A stretch of DNA of 64,000 nt, from positions 19,999 to 83,998 of the forward strand of contig JAEUKA010000053.1 of the NCBI GenBank assembly GCA_016794465.1, read 5' to 3'. Within the stretch, counting starts at the first letter, position 1. Each line of letters opens with the position of its first letter. Source of the stretch: Myxococcales bacterium (lineage in GTDB: Bacteria; Myxococcota_A; Polyangia; Palsa-1104; JAEUJZ01). Shown one piece after another: positions 41,633 to 48,582 of the stretch. The notes under the pieces were generated by a model. It saw nothing but the letters and a program-made list of their open reading frames with translations, was not told the DNA's origin and ran no database searches. A program made the translations under genes and the position numbers.

Positions 41633-43261
41633 ATGCAGCAGGGCCTTCAGAAAGCGATTCTCTCGCCATCGTTTACCCCTCGAGTGCGCGACAGCGAGGC
41701 AGTGGCGGATCTCCTTTGGCAGGGCTTGGCGACGCCGCAGGCCGTGACGGTGGCACTGCTGCGCATCGGACGACCGGCGATACCGGCGCTGCTGCGTGTC
41801 CTTTCGCGGGCGCCGGCTGAAAGGCGGGCCGAGCTGGTGCCAGTGCTGGGTCGCTTGATCTGCGAGACAGCGGCCGAAGATCCAGCTCCGCTGCTCGAGC
41901 TTCTCGACGATGACCAGCGCAAGGTGGCGCGGGCAGCAGTGATTGCTCTGGGCAAGCTGCCGCAGCCCTCGCAGCCGGTCGAGGCGCAGCTGATCGCGCA
42001 CTGGAATTGTTGGACTGAATCTGCTGACCGACGCGCCTTGGCGGAAGCACTCGGCAAGGTTGGTGGTCCGGCGGCGCTGGCGCTGCTGCAGTCGCAGCTG
42101 GCCGAGATTCCCGACGGATCGGTGCTGCACACAGTGATGGTGCAGGCGACACAGCGACTGACCCGGACTGGGCAGCGCGCCGAAGCACCGAGTAGCAACG
42201 AGCGAATCCGTTCCTCTGTCGCGTTACCGACGGAGTGGCCGGTGATCCTGCGCCTGCGAGCCGGCATCGAGCCCTTCCTGTTTCTAGAGCTTGAGCGGGC
42301 CGGGTACAAGCCGCTGTCCATTGAGCGCTCGCAAGAGCTGGGTGAGCCGAGTCGAGTCACGATTGCCTGGTCGCGTCCGCTGGCCGAGCTGTGGCGGCTG
42401 CGGTCTTTCGTCGAGCTGGCGTTTCCGCTGCCGCTTGCGCCGTGCGACCTGGACGATGTCCGACTGGGCGCGTCGCTGGCCTCGGCAATCGGTACACCTT
42501 CGGTCATGGCGCTGCTACAGACGCTGACCGAGGGCTCGCTGCGCTATCGGCTGGAGCTTACGGGTACAGGTCCGCGTCGAGGACTGCTGCGCCAGCTGGT
42601 CCAGGCTGTGAGCGAGCGGACACCATCGCTCATCAACGATCCGAAAGACAGTCCGTGGCAGTTCGAGCTGCGGCTGCGCAGAGGTCAGGTCGTCGGTCTG
42701 GAGCTTGTGCCCAAGCAGCTTGTCGATCCGCGCTTTGCGTATCGGCACAAGATGGTGGCGGCGGCTTCGCAACCGACGCTGGCGGCGGCACTCGCGCAGC
42801 TGCTGGCACCGCGCTCGCAGGATGTCGTCTGGGACCCCTTTGTCGGGTCAGGTGGGGAGCTGTGTGAGGTCGGCCAGCTGAACCCCTCGGCGCGACTGAT
42901 TGGCAGTGATCGTGAACCGGAGGCGCTGGCAGCGGCGCGAACCAACACCCAAGCGTCCGGGGTGCGGGCCGAGCTGATCTTGGGGGATGCGCTCTCGCTG
43001 TGGCCTTCCGGCGTGACCTGTGTCGTCACCAATCCACCGATGGGTCGAAGGGTCTGTCGTGGCGATCTGGTGCCGCTGCTGACTCAGTTTGTGGTGCACG
43101 TCGCCAGGCGGCTGCCGCGTGGTGGTCGCCTGTGCTGGCTCAACCCGCTGCCAAATCAGCTAAGCCTGCTCACCGAGCGCCACGGGCTGGTCCGCAAGCA
43201 CGCCTATTCCGTCGACATGAACGGCTTCTGGGCCCAGCTGGAGCTGTGGCACAAGCCGTAG
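41633..43261 (+). CDS. HEAT-repeat - nucleic-acid methyltransferase fusion
   Basis: A 542-residue protein. The N-terminal 185 residues are HEAT-like helices (LLRIGRPAIPALLRVLSRAP, RAAVIALGKLPQ, LAEALGKVGGPAALALL). Residues 200-360 form an unassigned region, and the last 180 a class I methyltransferase: VVWDPFVGSGGELCEVGQL (SAM site, like the DPFCGSG of THUMP-type RNA methyltransferases), LIGSDREPEALAAARTN, and TCVVTNPPMGRR, where NPPM replaces the NPPY of amino-methyltransferases. A base-methylating enzyme acting on tRNA, rRNA or DNA is likely. The HEAT fusion is unusual for this family. The ATG at 41633 is preferred over a TTG six bases earlier; it follows the TonB gene by nine bases. Confidence 0.75.
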   Translation: MQQGLQKAILSPSFTPRVRDSEAVADLLWQGLATPQAVTVALLRIGRPAIPALLRVLSRAPAERRAELVPVLGRLICETAAEDPAPLLELLDDDQRKVARAAVIALGKLPQPSQPVEAQLIAHWNCWTESADRRALAEALGKVGGPAALALLQSQLAEIPDGSVLHTVMVQATQRLTRTGQRAEAPSSNERIRSSVALPTEWPVILRLRAGIEPFLFLELERAGYKPLSIERSQELGEPSRVTIAWSRPLAELWRLRSFVELAFPLPLAPCDLDDVRLGASLASAIGTPSVMALLQTLTEGSLRYRLELTGTGPRRGLLRQLVQAVSERTPSLINDPKDSPWQFELRLRRGQVVGLELVPKQLVDPRFAYRHKMVAAASQPTLAAALAQLLAPRSQDVVWDPFVGSGGELCEVGQLNPSARLIGSDREPEALAAARTNTQASGVRAELILGDALSLWPSGVTCVVTNPPMGRRVCRGDLVPLLTQFVVHVARRLPRGGRLCWLNPLPNQLSLLTERHGLVRKHAYSVDMNGFWAQLELWHKP

Positions 43262-43283
43262 CGAGCACCAAACCGCGAGTCGT

Positions 43284-43658
43284 CTAACGGAAGTCGTCGT
43301 CGTCGTCGCTGCTGTAGGGATCGCGCGCCGCTTTGGGTAAAGTGCCGGCGACGAAGGTCGGCTCATCGGCGTCGAGCGCGTAGAGCCGAATCTCGCCCTC
43401 ATCTCGTCGACCGGGGCAGACTCGCTGGAGCAGCGACCACACGTTGCGACGAATGTCATCGACGACACGAGCTTCGGTGGCGGGCTCAAGGACCTTGCCG
43501 ATGAAGCTGTCTTTGCCGCTGCGCAGGACCTGCAGATAGCGTCCGTCTTCTGACTCGAAGTAGACCCGGTCGCGCTGCGGGCACTTTTCAAGCTGTTCAC
43601 GCATCTTTCCATCGACGCGTACACCAGCAAAGAGCTTTCTTCCGGTATCGACTCGCAT
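43284..43658 (-). CDS. Hypothetical acidic-tailed protein
   Basis: A 124-residue soluble protein of unknown function with MRVDTGRKLFAGVRVDGKMR at the start and a beta-rich core (RVYFESEDGRYLQVLRS, SFIGKVLEPATEARVVDDI) ending in YSSDDDDDFR. Two upstream ATGs in frame (43682, 43718) are possible starts, but they would run into the divergent GIY-YIG gene. The start chosen shares the palindrome GCATGC at 43655-43660 with a possible ATG of that gene on the other strand. No signal peptide or motif is seen. Confidence 0.5.
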   Translation of the reverse strand: MRVDTGRKLFAGVRVDGKMREQLEKCPQRDRVYFESEDGRYLQVLRSGKDSFIGKVLEPATEARVVDDIRRNVWSLLQRVCPGRRDEGEIRLYALDADEPTFVAGTLPKAARDPYSSDDDDDFR

Positions 43659-43701
43659 GCCCTGGGCCAAGCACGCTAGCATCGGCGCGGTGCGAACGTC
43701 A

Positions 43702-44064
43702 ATGCAAGCCACAGGCATCGTCCCCCAGCCGGTTTCCGACGCTCAGCTTACAGCTGCCGATTCAGCTGCCGATTCCGGCGCCAGTGCCATTGTCGAGTCC
43801 GCGCTGGAGCCTTCGTCGGGCTGGTGGGTGTATATGCTGCGGTGTGTGGACGGGACGCTCTACACCGGCTGTACGTCGTCGCTGACTCGGCGACTTACCG
43901 CCCACGCCCGAGGCAGCGCGAAGTACACACGCTCGCGCTTGCCGGTGGAGCTGGTGTATTCCGAGTCGGTGAGTGATCGCAGCGCCGCGCTTCGACGAGA
44001 AGCAGCGCTCAAACGACTGCCACGCCCCCAAAAGCTGGCGCTGTGTGGCATGACTGATGGATGA
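43702..44064 (+). CDS. GIY-YIG domain protein (YhbQ-like)
   Basis: A 120-residue protein. After a 36-residue Ala/Ser-rich lead comes a GIY-YIG domain: WWVYMLRCVDGTLYTGCT (the two Tyr-containing strands), SLTRRLTAHARGSAKYTRSR, LPVELVYSESVSDRSAALRR and a final basic helix (KRLPRPQKLALC). The Tyr, Arg and Glu usually needed for DNA cleavage have counterparts here. Small stand-alone members are thought to act on DNA, but substrates are poorly known. The start is uncertain: an in-frame ATG at 43657 is the other candidate, and neither has a ribosome site. Confidence 0.8.
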   Translation: MQATGIVPQPVSDAQLTAADSAADSGASAIVESALEPSSGWWVYMLRCVDGTLYTGCTSSLTRRLTAHARGSAKYTRSRLPVELVYSESVSDRSAALRREAALKRLPRPQKLALCGMTDG

Positions 44065-44086
44065 GACTTCGGTCCACGAGGCAACG

Positions 44087-45310
44087 ATGTTAGGCGCGCT
44101 CTATTTTTCCCTGTCGCTGATCCTGCTGTTTCATGCCGTTGGTGTCACTCGGCCACGCTGGTTGGGGCAGACGGTGGGGCTGATCGTGTCGGTGCCGCTG
44201 CTGGTGGTGGCGCTGTTTGTGCCGCAGCTCATCGGCTTCGGCGTGCTGCTGACCGTGGCGTTTGTGCGGTTTGGGGTGCTGGACTCGACGAGTGGGCTCG
44301 TCGGGCTGGGCCTGCACGGGATCTCCTGGGCGCTGCTGGCGCGCTACCTGTGGCAGCTTCGTCGGGTGGTGCCGATTCTCGACGGGCAGCCGATTCTCGA
44401 CGACGAGCAACCTTTCCCAGATCATGCTGGCGCTGGCACCGTAGCCGGACGAGCTCCGTCGCTGTGGCCGACCTTGTCGCTGCGCACTTCGGCGATGGCG
44501 CACGTCGAGGTGATCCGCAATGTCGTCTACCGCGAGGTCGATGGCGTGCGGCTGCGGCTCGATGTCTATCGTCCCAAGCGGCGCTCGTCGGACCCAAGCG
44601 TGCTGCTGCCGTCCATCCTGTTTGTCCACGGTGGAGCGTGGGTACTTGGGACCAAGCGGCAGTCGCCGTTTTTGATGTTTGACCTGGCGGCGGCGGGCTA
44701 TGTGGTGTTTTCGGTCGACTATCGGCTGGCGCCGCGCTTTCCGCTGCCGGCGGCGATTCACGACTGCAAGGCGGCGGTGGTCTGGGTCCGTGAGCACGCG
44801 GCGCAGTACGGCGGAACGCCTGAGGCGGTGGCGATGGGAAACTCGGCGGGTGGTCACTTGGCGGCGATGCTGGCGTGCTCGGCGGTGGATCGGTCCCTGC
44901 AGCCCGGCTTCGAGGACCAGGACTGTAGCGTGCGCGCGGGCGTCATCCTCTACGGACTCTCGGACATTACCGGCATCTTTGACCATCACCCCAGCCCGAT
45001 TGCCCATTACCTGTTCGAGGAGCTGGTGTTTTGCCGTCGCTATCGCGAGCACGAGGAGGTCTTTCGGCGCGCCCAGCCGGTCAGCTATCTGTCCGCCGAG
45101 ATTCCGCCGCTGCTGCTGATTCACGGCGAGCACGATGTGATGATTCCGATTGCCGAGTCGCACAACTTTTATCAGCGGCTCAAGGACGCGGGGGCGGCGC
45201 GGGTTCACCTGTGTGAGGTGCCGCTGGCGCCCCATGCCTTCGAGATTGCGCCGACGCCCCTGCAGCAGCGAACCCAGCGCATCATCGAGGGCTTTCTGGC
45301 GACCTTGTAG
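44087..45310 (+). CDS. Membrane-anchored esterase/lipase (HSL-type alpha/beta hydrolase)
   Basis: A 407-residue protein with about four N-terminal membrane helices (GALYFSLSLILLFHAVGV, LIVSVPLLVVALFVPQLIG, FGVLLTVAFVRFG) and a hormone-sensitive-lipase type hydrolase domain at about 150-405. HGGAWVLG is the oxyanion hole, GNSAGGHLAAM the Ser nucleophile elbow, LIHGEHDVMIP the Asp and LAPHAFE the His. Such enzymes cut short acyl esters. The ATG at 44087 has GAGG six bases ahead; an earlier ATG at 44057 overlaps the GIY-YIG gene and has no ribosome site. The membrane part could place the active domain on either face. Confidence 0.82.
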   Translation: MLGALYFSLSLILLFHAVGVTRPRWLGQTVGLIVSVPLLVVALFVPQLIGFGVLLTVAFVRFGVLDSTSGLVGLGLHGISWALLARYLWQLRRVVPILDGQPILDDEQPFPDHAGAGTVAGRAPSLWPTLSLRTSAMAHVEVIRNVVYREVDGVRLRLDVYRPKRRSSDPSVLLPSILFVHGGAWVLGTKRQSPFLMFDLAAAGYVVFSVDYRLAPRFPLPAAIHDCKAAVVWVREHAAQYGGTPEAVAMGNSAGGHLAAMLACSAVDRSLQPGFEDQDCSVRAGVILYGLSDITGIFDHHPSPIAHYLFEELVFCRRYREHEEVFRRAQPVSYLSAEIPPLLLIHGEHDVMIPIAESHNFYQRLKDAGAARVHLCEVPLAPHAFEIAPTPLQQRTQRIIEGFLATL

Positions 45311-45344
45311 GACTGAGTAGTACAGGGTGTAGATAGGTGTTTAT

Positions 45345-45353
45345 TGGTAAAAT
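45345..45353 (+). promoter_or_regulatory. Extended -10 promoter
   Basis: TGGTAAAAT fits TGnTATAAT with one mismatch, in an AT-richer stretch directly after the esterase gene. No -35 is visible. Initiation near 45360 gives a leader of about 16 bases that holds the ribosome site AAGGGGGG of the gene at 45376. Confidence 0.5.
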
Positions 45354-45375
45354 AGGGTGATTCAAGGGGGGCTGG

Positions 45376-46689
45376 ATGTGGCAAGACTATGAGCCGTTTG
45401 TCTCGATTGGCGTCGCGCTGGCGGCGGGACTGCTGATTGGCTTCGAGCGGGAGCAGTCGCAAGCCAGGGACCTGCCGCAGATTGGCTTTCTGGGTGGGGC
45501 GCGGACGTTTCCACTGTTTTCGCTCGTCGGGGCGCTGTCGGTGCTGCTGAGCCAGGGCGCGTGGTGGTTTTTTCCGCCGCTGTCGTTTCTGGGCATGCTG
45601 GGGCTGGTGACGATCTCGTATGCCGACGACGTGCGCAAAGAGCGCGACCGGGGCCTGACCACCGAGGCGTCGCTGCTCATCACCTTTCTTCTTGGCGCAC
45701 TGGCGGCGACGCGGACTGTGATTGTGCCCGAGGGGCGCCGCGTGATTGTGGTGCTCGGCATTGCGGTGGTGGTGACGCTGCTGTTGTCGTCGAAGCCGCG
45801 CTTTAAAGACCTGATCCGTCATGTCTCGGCGGACGACCTGTACGCGACGCTCAAGTTCTTGATCATTGCGGTGCTGATCTTGCCGCTCTTGCCCAATGCC
45901 ACCTTCGGGCCGCTGCAGGTGCTCAATCCTTTTACGATCGGGCTGATGGTGGCGCTGATCGCCGGGGTCAGCTTCGTCGGCTACGTCGCCATTCGCATCC
46001 TGGGCGCCGGGCGTGGGCTGGCGGTGACGGCGCTCATCGGGGGACTGGTTTCCTCGACGGCGGTGACGCTGGCAGCAGCGGGTCGAGCCCGACGCGAACC
46101 CGAGCTGGCCCCGGCGGCGGCGCTGGCGATCGTGCTCGCGTCGACGATCATGTCAGCGCGGATCATGTTCGAGGTCGCCGTGGTCTATCGTCCGCTGATC
46201 TCGCACCTACTGCCGCCGGTTGGGGCCATGTTTGCCGTCGGGATGGCCGCGAGTCTGCTGCTGTATCGTCGCTCGAAAGCCTCGGCAGCAACGCTGACGC
46301 CGTCGGAAGTGACGTTCCAGAATCCGTTTGAGCTGGGCTCAGCGATCAAGAGTGGGCTGCTGTTTGCGCTGGTGCTGCTCGGCGCCAAGGCGGCGCAGCT
46401 CTATGCGGGCACCAAGGGAATTTACGTCGCGGCGCTGTTTGCTGGGACGACGGATGTCGACGCGATCACGCTCTCGACGGCGAACCTGGCGCGCGGCGGG
46501 CTGCCGGTGCAAGTGGCGGTGACCACGATTGTTCTGGGGGCGACGGCGAACAGCATCGTCAAGGGCTCGATGGCGGTGGTCGTGGGCGGGGTGGCCCTGG
46601 CGAGGCCGGTGCTGGGCTCGTTTGCGGCGATGATCGTCGCGGGCGGGCTGGGAATCGTGCTGACGTGGTGGAGACTAACTTCTCAATAG
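45376..46689 (+). CDS. MgtC/SapB - DUF4010 membrane protein
   Basis: A 437-residue integral membrane protein with about a dozen helices. The N-terminal 140 residues match the MgtC/SapB family (VALAAGLLIGFEREQSQ, IGFLGGARTFPLFSLVGAL, LTTEASLLITFLLGALAATR). The remainder matches DUF4010 (VTALIGGLVSSTAVTLAAAG, KGIYVAALFAGTTDVDAITL, TTIVLGATANSIVKGSMAV). MgtC proteins are tied to magnesium limitation and ATP-synthase control; the function of the fused form is not known. The ATG at 45376 has a strong purine-rich ribosome site, and the gene appears to be transcribed alone. Confidence 0.88.
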   Translation: MWQDYEPFVSIGVALAAGLLIGFEREQSQARDLPQIGFLGGARTFPLFSLVGALSVLLSQGAWWFFPPLSFLGMLGLVTISYADDVRKERDRGLTTEASLLITFLLGALAATRTVIVPEGRRVIVVLGIAVVVTLLLSSKPRFKDLIRHVSADDLYATLKFLIIAVLILPLLPNATFGPLQVLNPFTIGLMVALIAGVSFVGYVAIRILGAGRGLAVTALIGGLVSSTAVTLAAAGRARREPELAPAAALAIVLASTIMSARIMFEVAVVYRPLISHLLPPVGAMFAVGMAASLLLYRRSKASAATLTPSEVTFQNPFELGSAIKSGLLFALVLLGAKAAQLYAGTKGIYVAALFAGTTDVDAITLSTANLARGGLPVQVAVTTIVLGATANSIVKGSMAVVVGGVALARPVLGSFAAMIVAGGLGIVLTWWRLTSQ

Positions 46690-46723
46690 TGGATGAATTT
46701 TTTGAGTACTTTCTGTTACGATT

Positions 46724-46740
46724 CTGGGCGGCCCAGTTTT
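46724..46740 (+). terminator. Short hairpin followed by T-run
   Basis: CTGGGC-G-GCCCAG at 46724-46736 is a near-perfect palindrome followed by TTTT, 35 bases after the MgtC/DUF4010 gene. It may end that transcript. It also lies just downstream of an extended -10-like string (TGTTACGAT, 46714-46722) that could serve the PilZ-like gene. Confidence 0.35.
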
Positions 46741-46763
46741 GACAGTGCGGCCCCCAGGACTCC

Positions 46764-47087
46764 ATGACCCAAGCCACCTATCGCCCGCGCTTTGAAGTGA
46801 CTGCCCGACTTGAAAATCCCAGCTCCGAGGAGCCGCACAACCTCCTCGGTCTGTCGCCCAGCACGGTCAGCTTTTCGTGCAGCGAGCCGCCCGGCATTGG
46901 CACCGAGGTCGAGCTGGTGATCCATCTGCCGGCGCTGCGATCGTCGGTGCGTGCTCATGGGCGCGTCTTGTGGCGCAACCGCAGCGAGCCAAGTGACATC
47001 GGTGTGTCACTCCTGGAAGTGGCTGACTCGGGGCACGAGCTGTTGCGTCGCTACCGCGAGCAGGCCTTGCAGGCACCTAGCCTCTGA
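46764..47087 (+). CDS. PilZ-like domain protein
   Basis: A 107-residue single-domain protein of the PilZ beta-barrel kind: YRPRFEVTARLEN, LSPSTVSFSCSEPPGIGTEV, SSVRAHGRVLWRNR, SDIGVSLLEVADSGHELL. The cyclic-di-GMP-binding RxxxR and (D/N)xSxxG motifs are not both present (LGLSPSTVSF stands where DxSxxG belongs), so ligand binding is doubtful. Myxobacteria have many such variant PilZ proteins. The last 11 bases overlap the end of the convergent acetyltransferase gene (47077-47087), meaning both mRNAs share complementary tails. Confidence 0.7.
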   Translation: MTQATYRPRFEVTARLENPSSEEPHNLLGLSPSTVSFSCSEPPGIGTEVELVIHLPALRSSVRAHGRVLWRNRSEPSDIGVSLLEVADSGHELLRRYREQALQAPSL

Positions 47088-47679
47088 GCTGTTGCCGCAG
47101 CTGGACAGCCTCGGTCGGAATCGGCTCACCACAGTGCACACAGAGCGTCACAAGAGCGGCGAAATCACCGTGCAGAGAGTGCCCGCAGCCACAGACCGCA
47201 CCGACGAGTCGCGCGGGATTGCCCCGCATCAGCCCATACGGCGGCACATCTTTGGTGACCACTGCCCCCGCCGCCACCATCGCGAATTTACCGACGGTGA
47301 TGCCGCAGATCAGGATCGCTCCGGCGCCGATCGCTGCCCCCTGGCAGAGCCGCGTCTTGGTGACTCGAAAGTCGCTCGATCCGCGCATCCGACCGTCGGG
47401 AAAGATCGCTCGCGGCGTCCGGTCGTTGGTGGTGGTCGCGCGCGGCCCCAAGAACACGCCATCCTCGACGGTGACACCATGGTACAGATAGACGCCGTTT
47501 TGGATCTTGCAGCGGGCCCCGACGTGAACCCCAGCGTCGATATAGGCGTCCTTGCCGATCTGGGTGCTCTCTCCAATGACAGCATCCTCGCGCACTTGGG
47601 CTTGGTTCCAGATGCGCACCCCGTCGCCAAGCTGGGCCCGCGGCGAGACTTCTGCGGTCGGATGGATGAACACGGCCAT
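47077..47679 (-). CDS. Hexapeptide-repeat acetyltransferase with C-terminal zinc ribbon
   Basis: A 200-residue left-handed beta-helix protein: FIHPTAEVSPRAQLGDGVRI, IGKDAYIDAGVHVGARCKI, GAAIGAGAILICGITVGKFA and VVTKDVPPYGLMRGNPARLVG. This fits acetyltransferases such as WbpD/WlbB that N-acetylate UDP-3-amino sugars for surface polysaccharide. After residue 160 an added segment CGCGHSLHGDF...LCVHCG is a four-Cys zinc ribbon that is sometimes seen in this subgroup. The ATG at 47679 has AAGGAG seven bases ahead. A faint sigma-54-like site lies on the same strand at 47713-47728. Confidence 0.85.
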   Translation of the reverse strand: MAVFIHPTAEVSPRAQLGDGVRIWNQAQVREDAVIGESTQIGKDAYIDAGVHVGARCKIQNGVYLYHGVTVEDGVFLGPRATTTNDRTPRAIFPDGRMRGSSDFRVTKTRLCQGAAIGAGAILICGITVGKFAMVAAGAVVTKDVPPYGLMRGNPARLVGAVCGCGHSLHGDFAALVTLCVHCGEPIPTEAVQLRQQLRG

Positions 47680-47788
47680 CGCTGCTCCTTATGAATAAAA
47701 TTCGCCTGCTTTTGCAAGGCACATGACAGATAACAGGTTACTTGCTCACGTACGGACCAGACCAACCAACCACCTAGAGAGGCTCTCG

Positions 47789-48475
47789 ATGAAGTTCAGC
47801 AGCACACTTGCCCGACTCTTTGCTCTCACCGCTACCATGACCACGCTCGGGGTTGCAGCGGAATGCTCCGCGCATGCGGTCCTGACCTCGCCCAAGTCAC
47901 GAGACGGCTCCGACCTCAACAAGTCGGGACCGTGCGGCTCGCTGCCGATCATCAATCCGCCGAACCTGTACACCGCCGGACAGCAGGTGACGGTGGCTTG
48001 GAAGGAGACGGTCAACCACCCCGGCTGCTTCGTCGTCGAGTGGTCGAAAGACAACAACGCGACCTTCACCAACCTGGCGACTGTCAAGCACACCACCGTC
48101 GGAGCGCTGCCGCGACCGTACTCGACCACGGTGACGCTGCCGACGGGAAGCTGCCAAAATTGCACGCTGCGGCTGATTCAGCACATGCTGTCGAGCGACG
48201 CTCTGCCTTGTCCGCCCGCGACGCCAGCGGCAGGCTCGCTGTACTTTTCGTGTGCCGAGATGACCACGGACCCGAACCGGCTGGCGGACATGTCGATGCC
48301 GCCGGTCACTGACATGGCGGTCGCGGCGCCCGACTTGGCTGTGATGACGACTCCACCCCCGGGCGATGGTGGCACGACGGCGACTGGCTGTAACTTCCCG
48401 GGTCATACGGCATCGTCGGCGGGCGCACTGCTGGTGCTGGCCGCTGCCTCCAGTCTACTTCGTCGTCGTCGTTAA
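47789..48475 (+). CDS. Polysaccharide-monooxygenase-like surface protein with MYXO-CTERM-type tail
   Basis: A 228-residue exported protein. The signal peptide ends AAECSA and the mature chain would start with His29 (HAVLTSPKSRDG), then GPCGSLP, as in lytic polysaccharide monooxygenases and copper-binding BIM1-like proteins whose N-terminal His helps to hold copper. The core shows QQVTVAWKETVNHPGCFVVE, TGSCQNCTLRLIQHML and CAEM. After a Pro/Thr linker the tail is TGCNFPG, a hydrophobic helix and LLRRRR, the order of MYXO-CTERM sorting signals. I recall a Sorangium family described as monooxygenase-like with this layout, but cannot confirm membership here. Oxidative activity is inference. Confidence 0.7.
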   Translation: MKFSSTLARLFALTATMTTLGVAAECSAHAVLTSPKSRDGSDLNKSGPCGSLPIINPPNLYTAGQQVTVAWKETVNHPGCFVVEWSKDNNATFTNLATVKHTTVGALPRPYSTTVTLPTGSCQNCTLRLIQHMLSSDALPCPPATPAAGSLYFSCAEMTTDPNRLADMSMPPVTDMAVAAPDLAVMTTPPPGDGGTTATGCNFPGHTASSAGALLVLAAASSLLRRRR

Positions 48476-48582
48476 GCTCGCGCTGCCACTTCCGCCCTCG
48501 CCTCCACGGGCCCGCTTGCGCCCTGTCGCTCGCCGAAAACCAACTTTGCTCGCTGCGGATCGTCGTGGTAGCGTGCCCGGCC

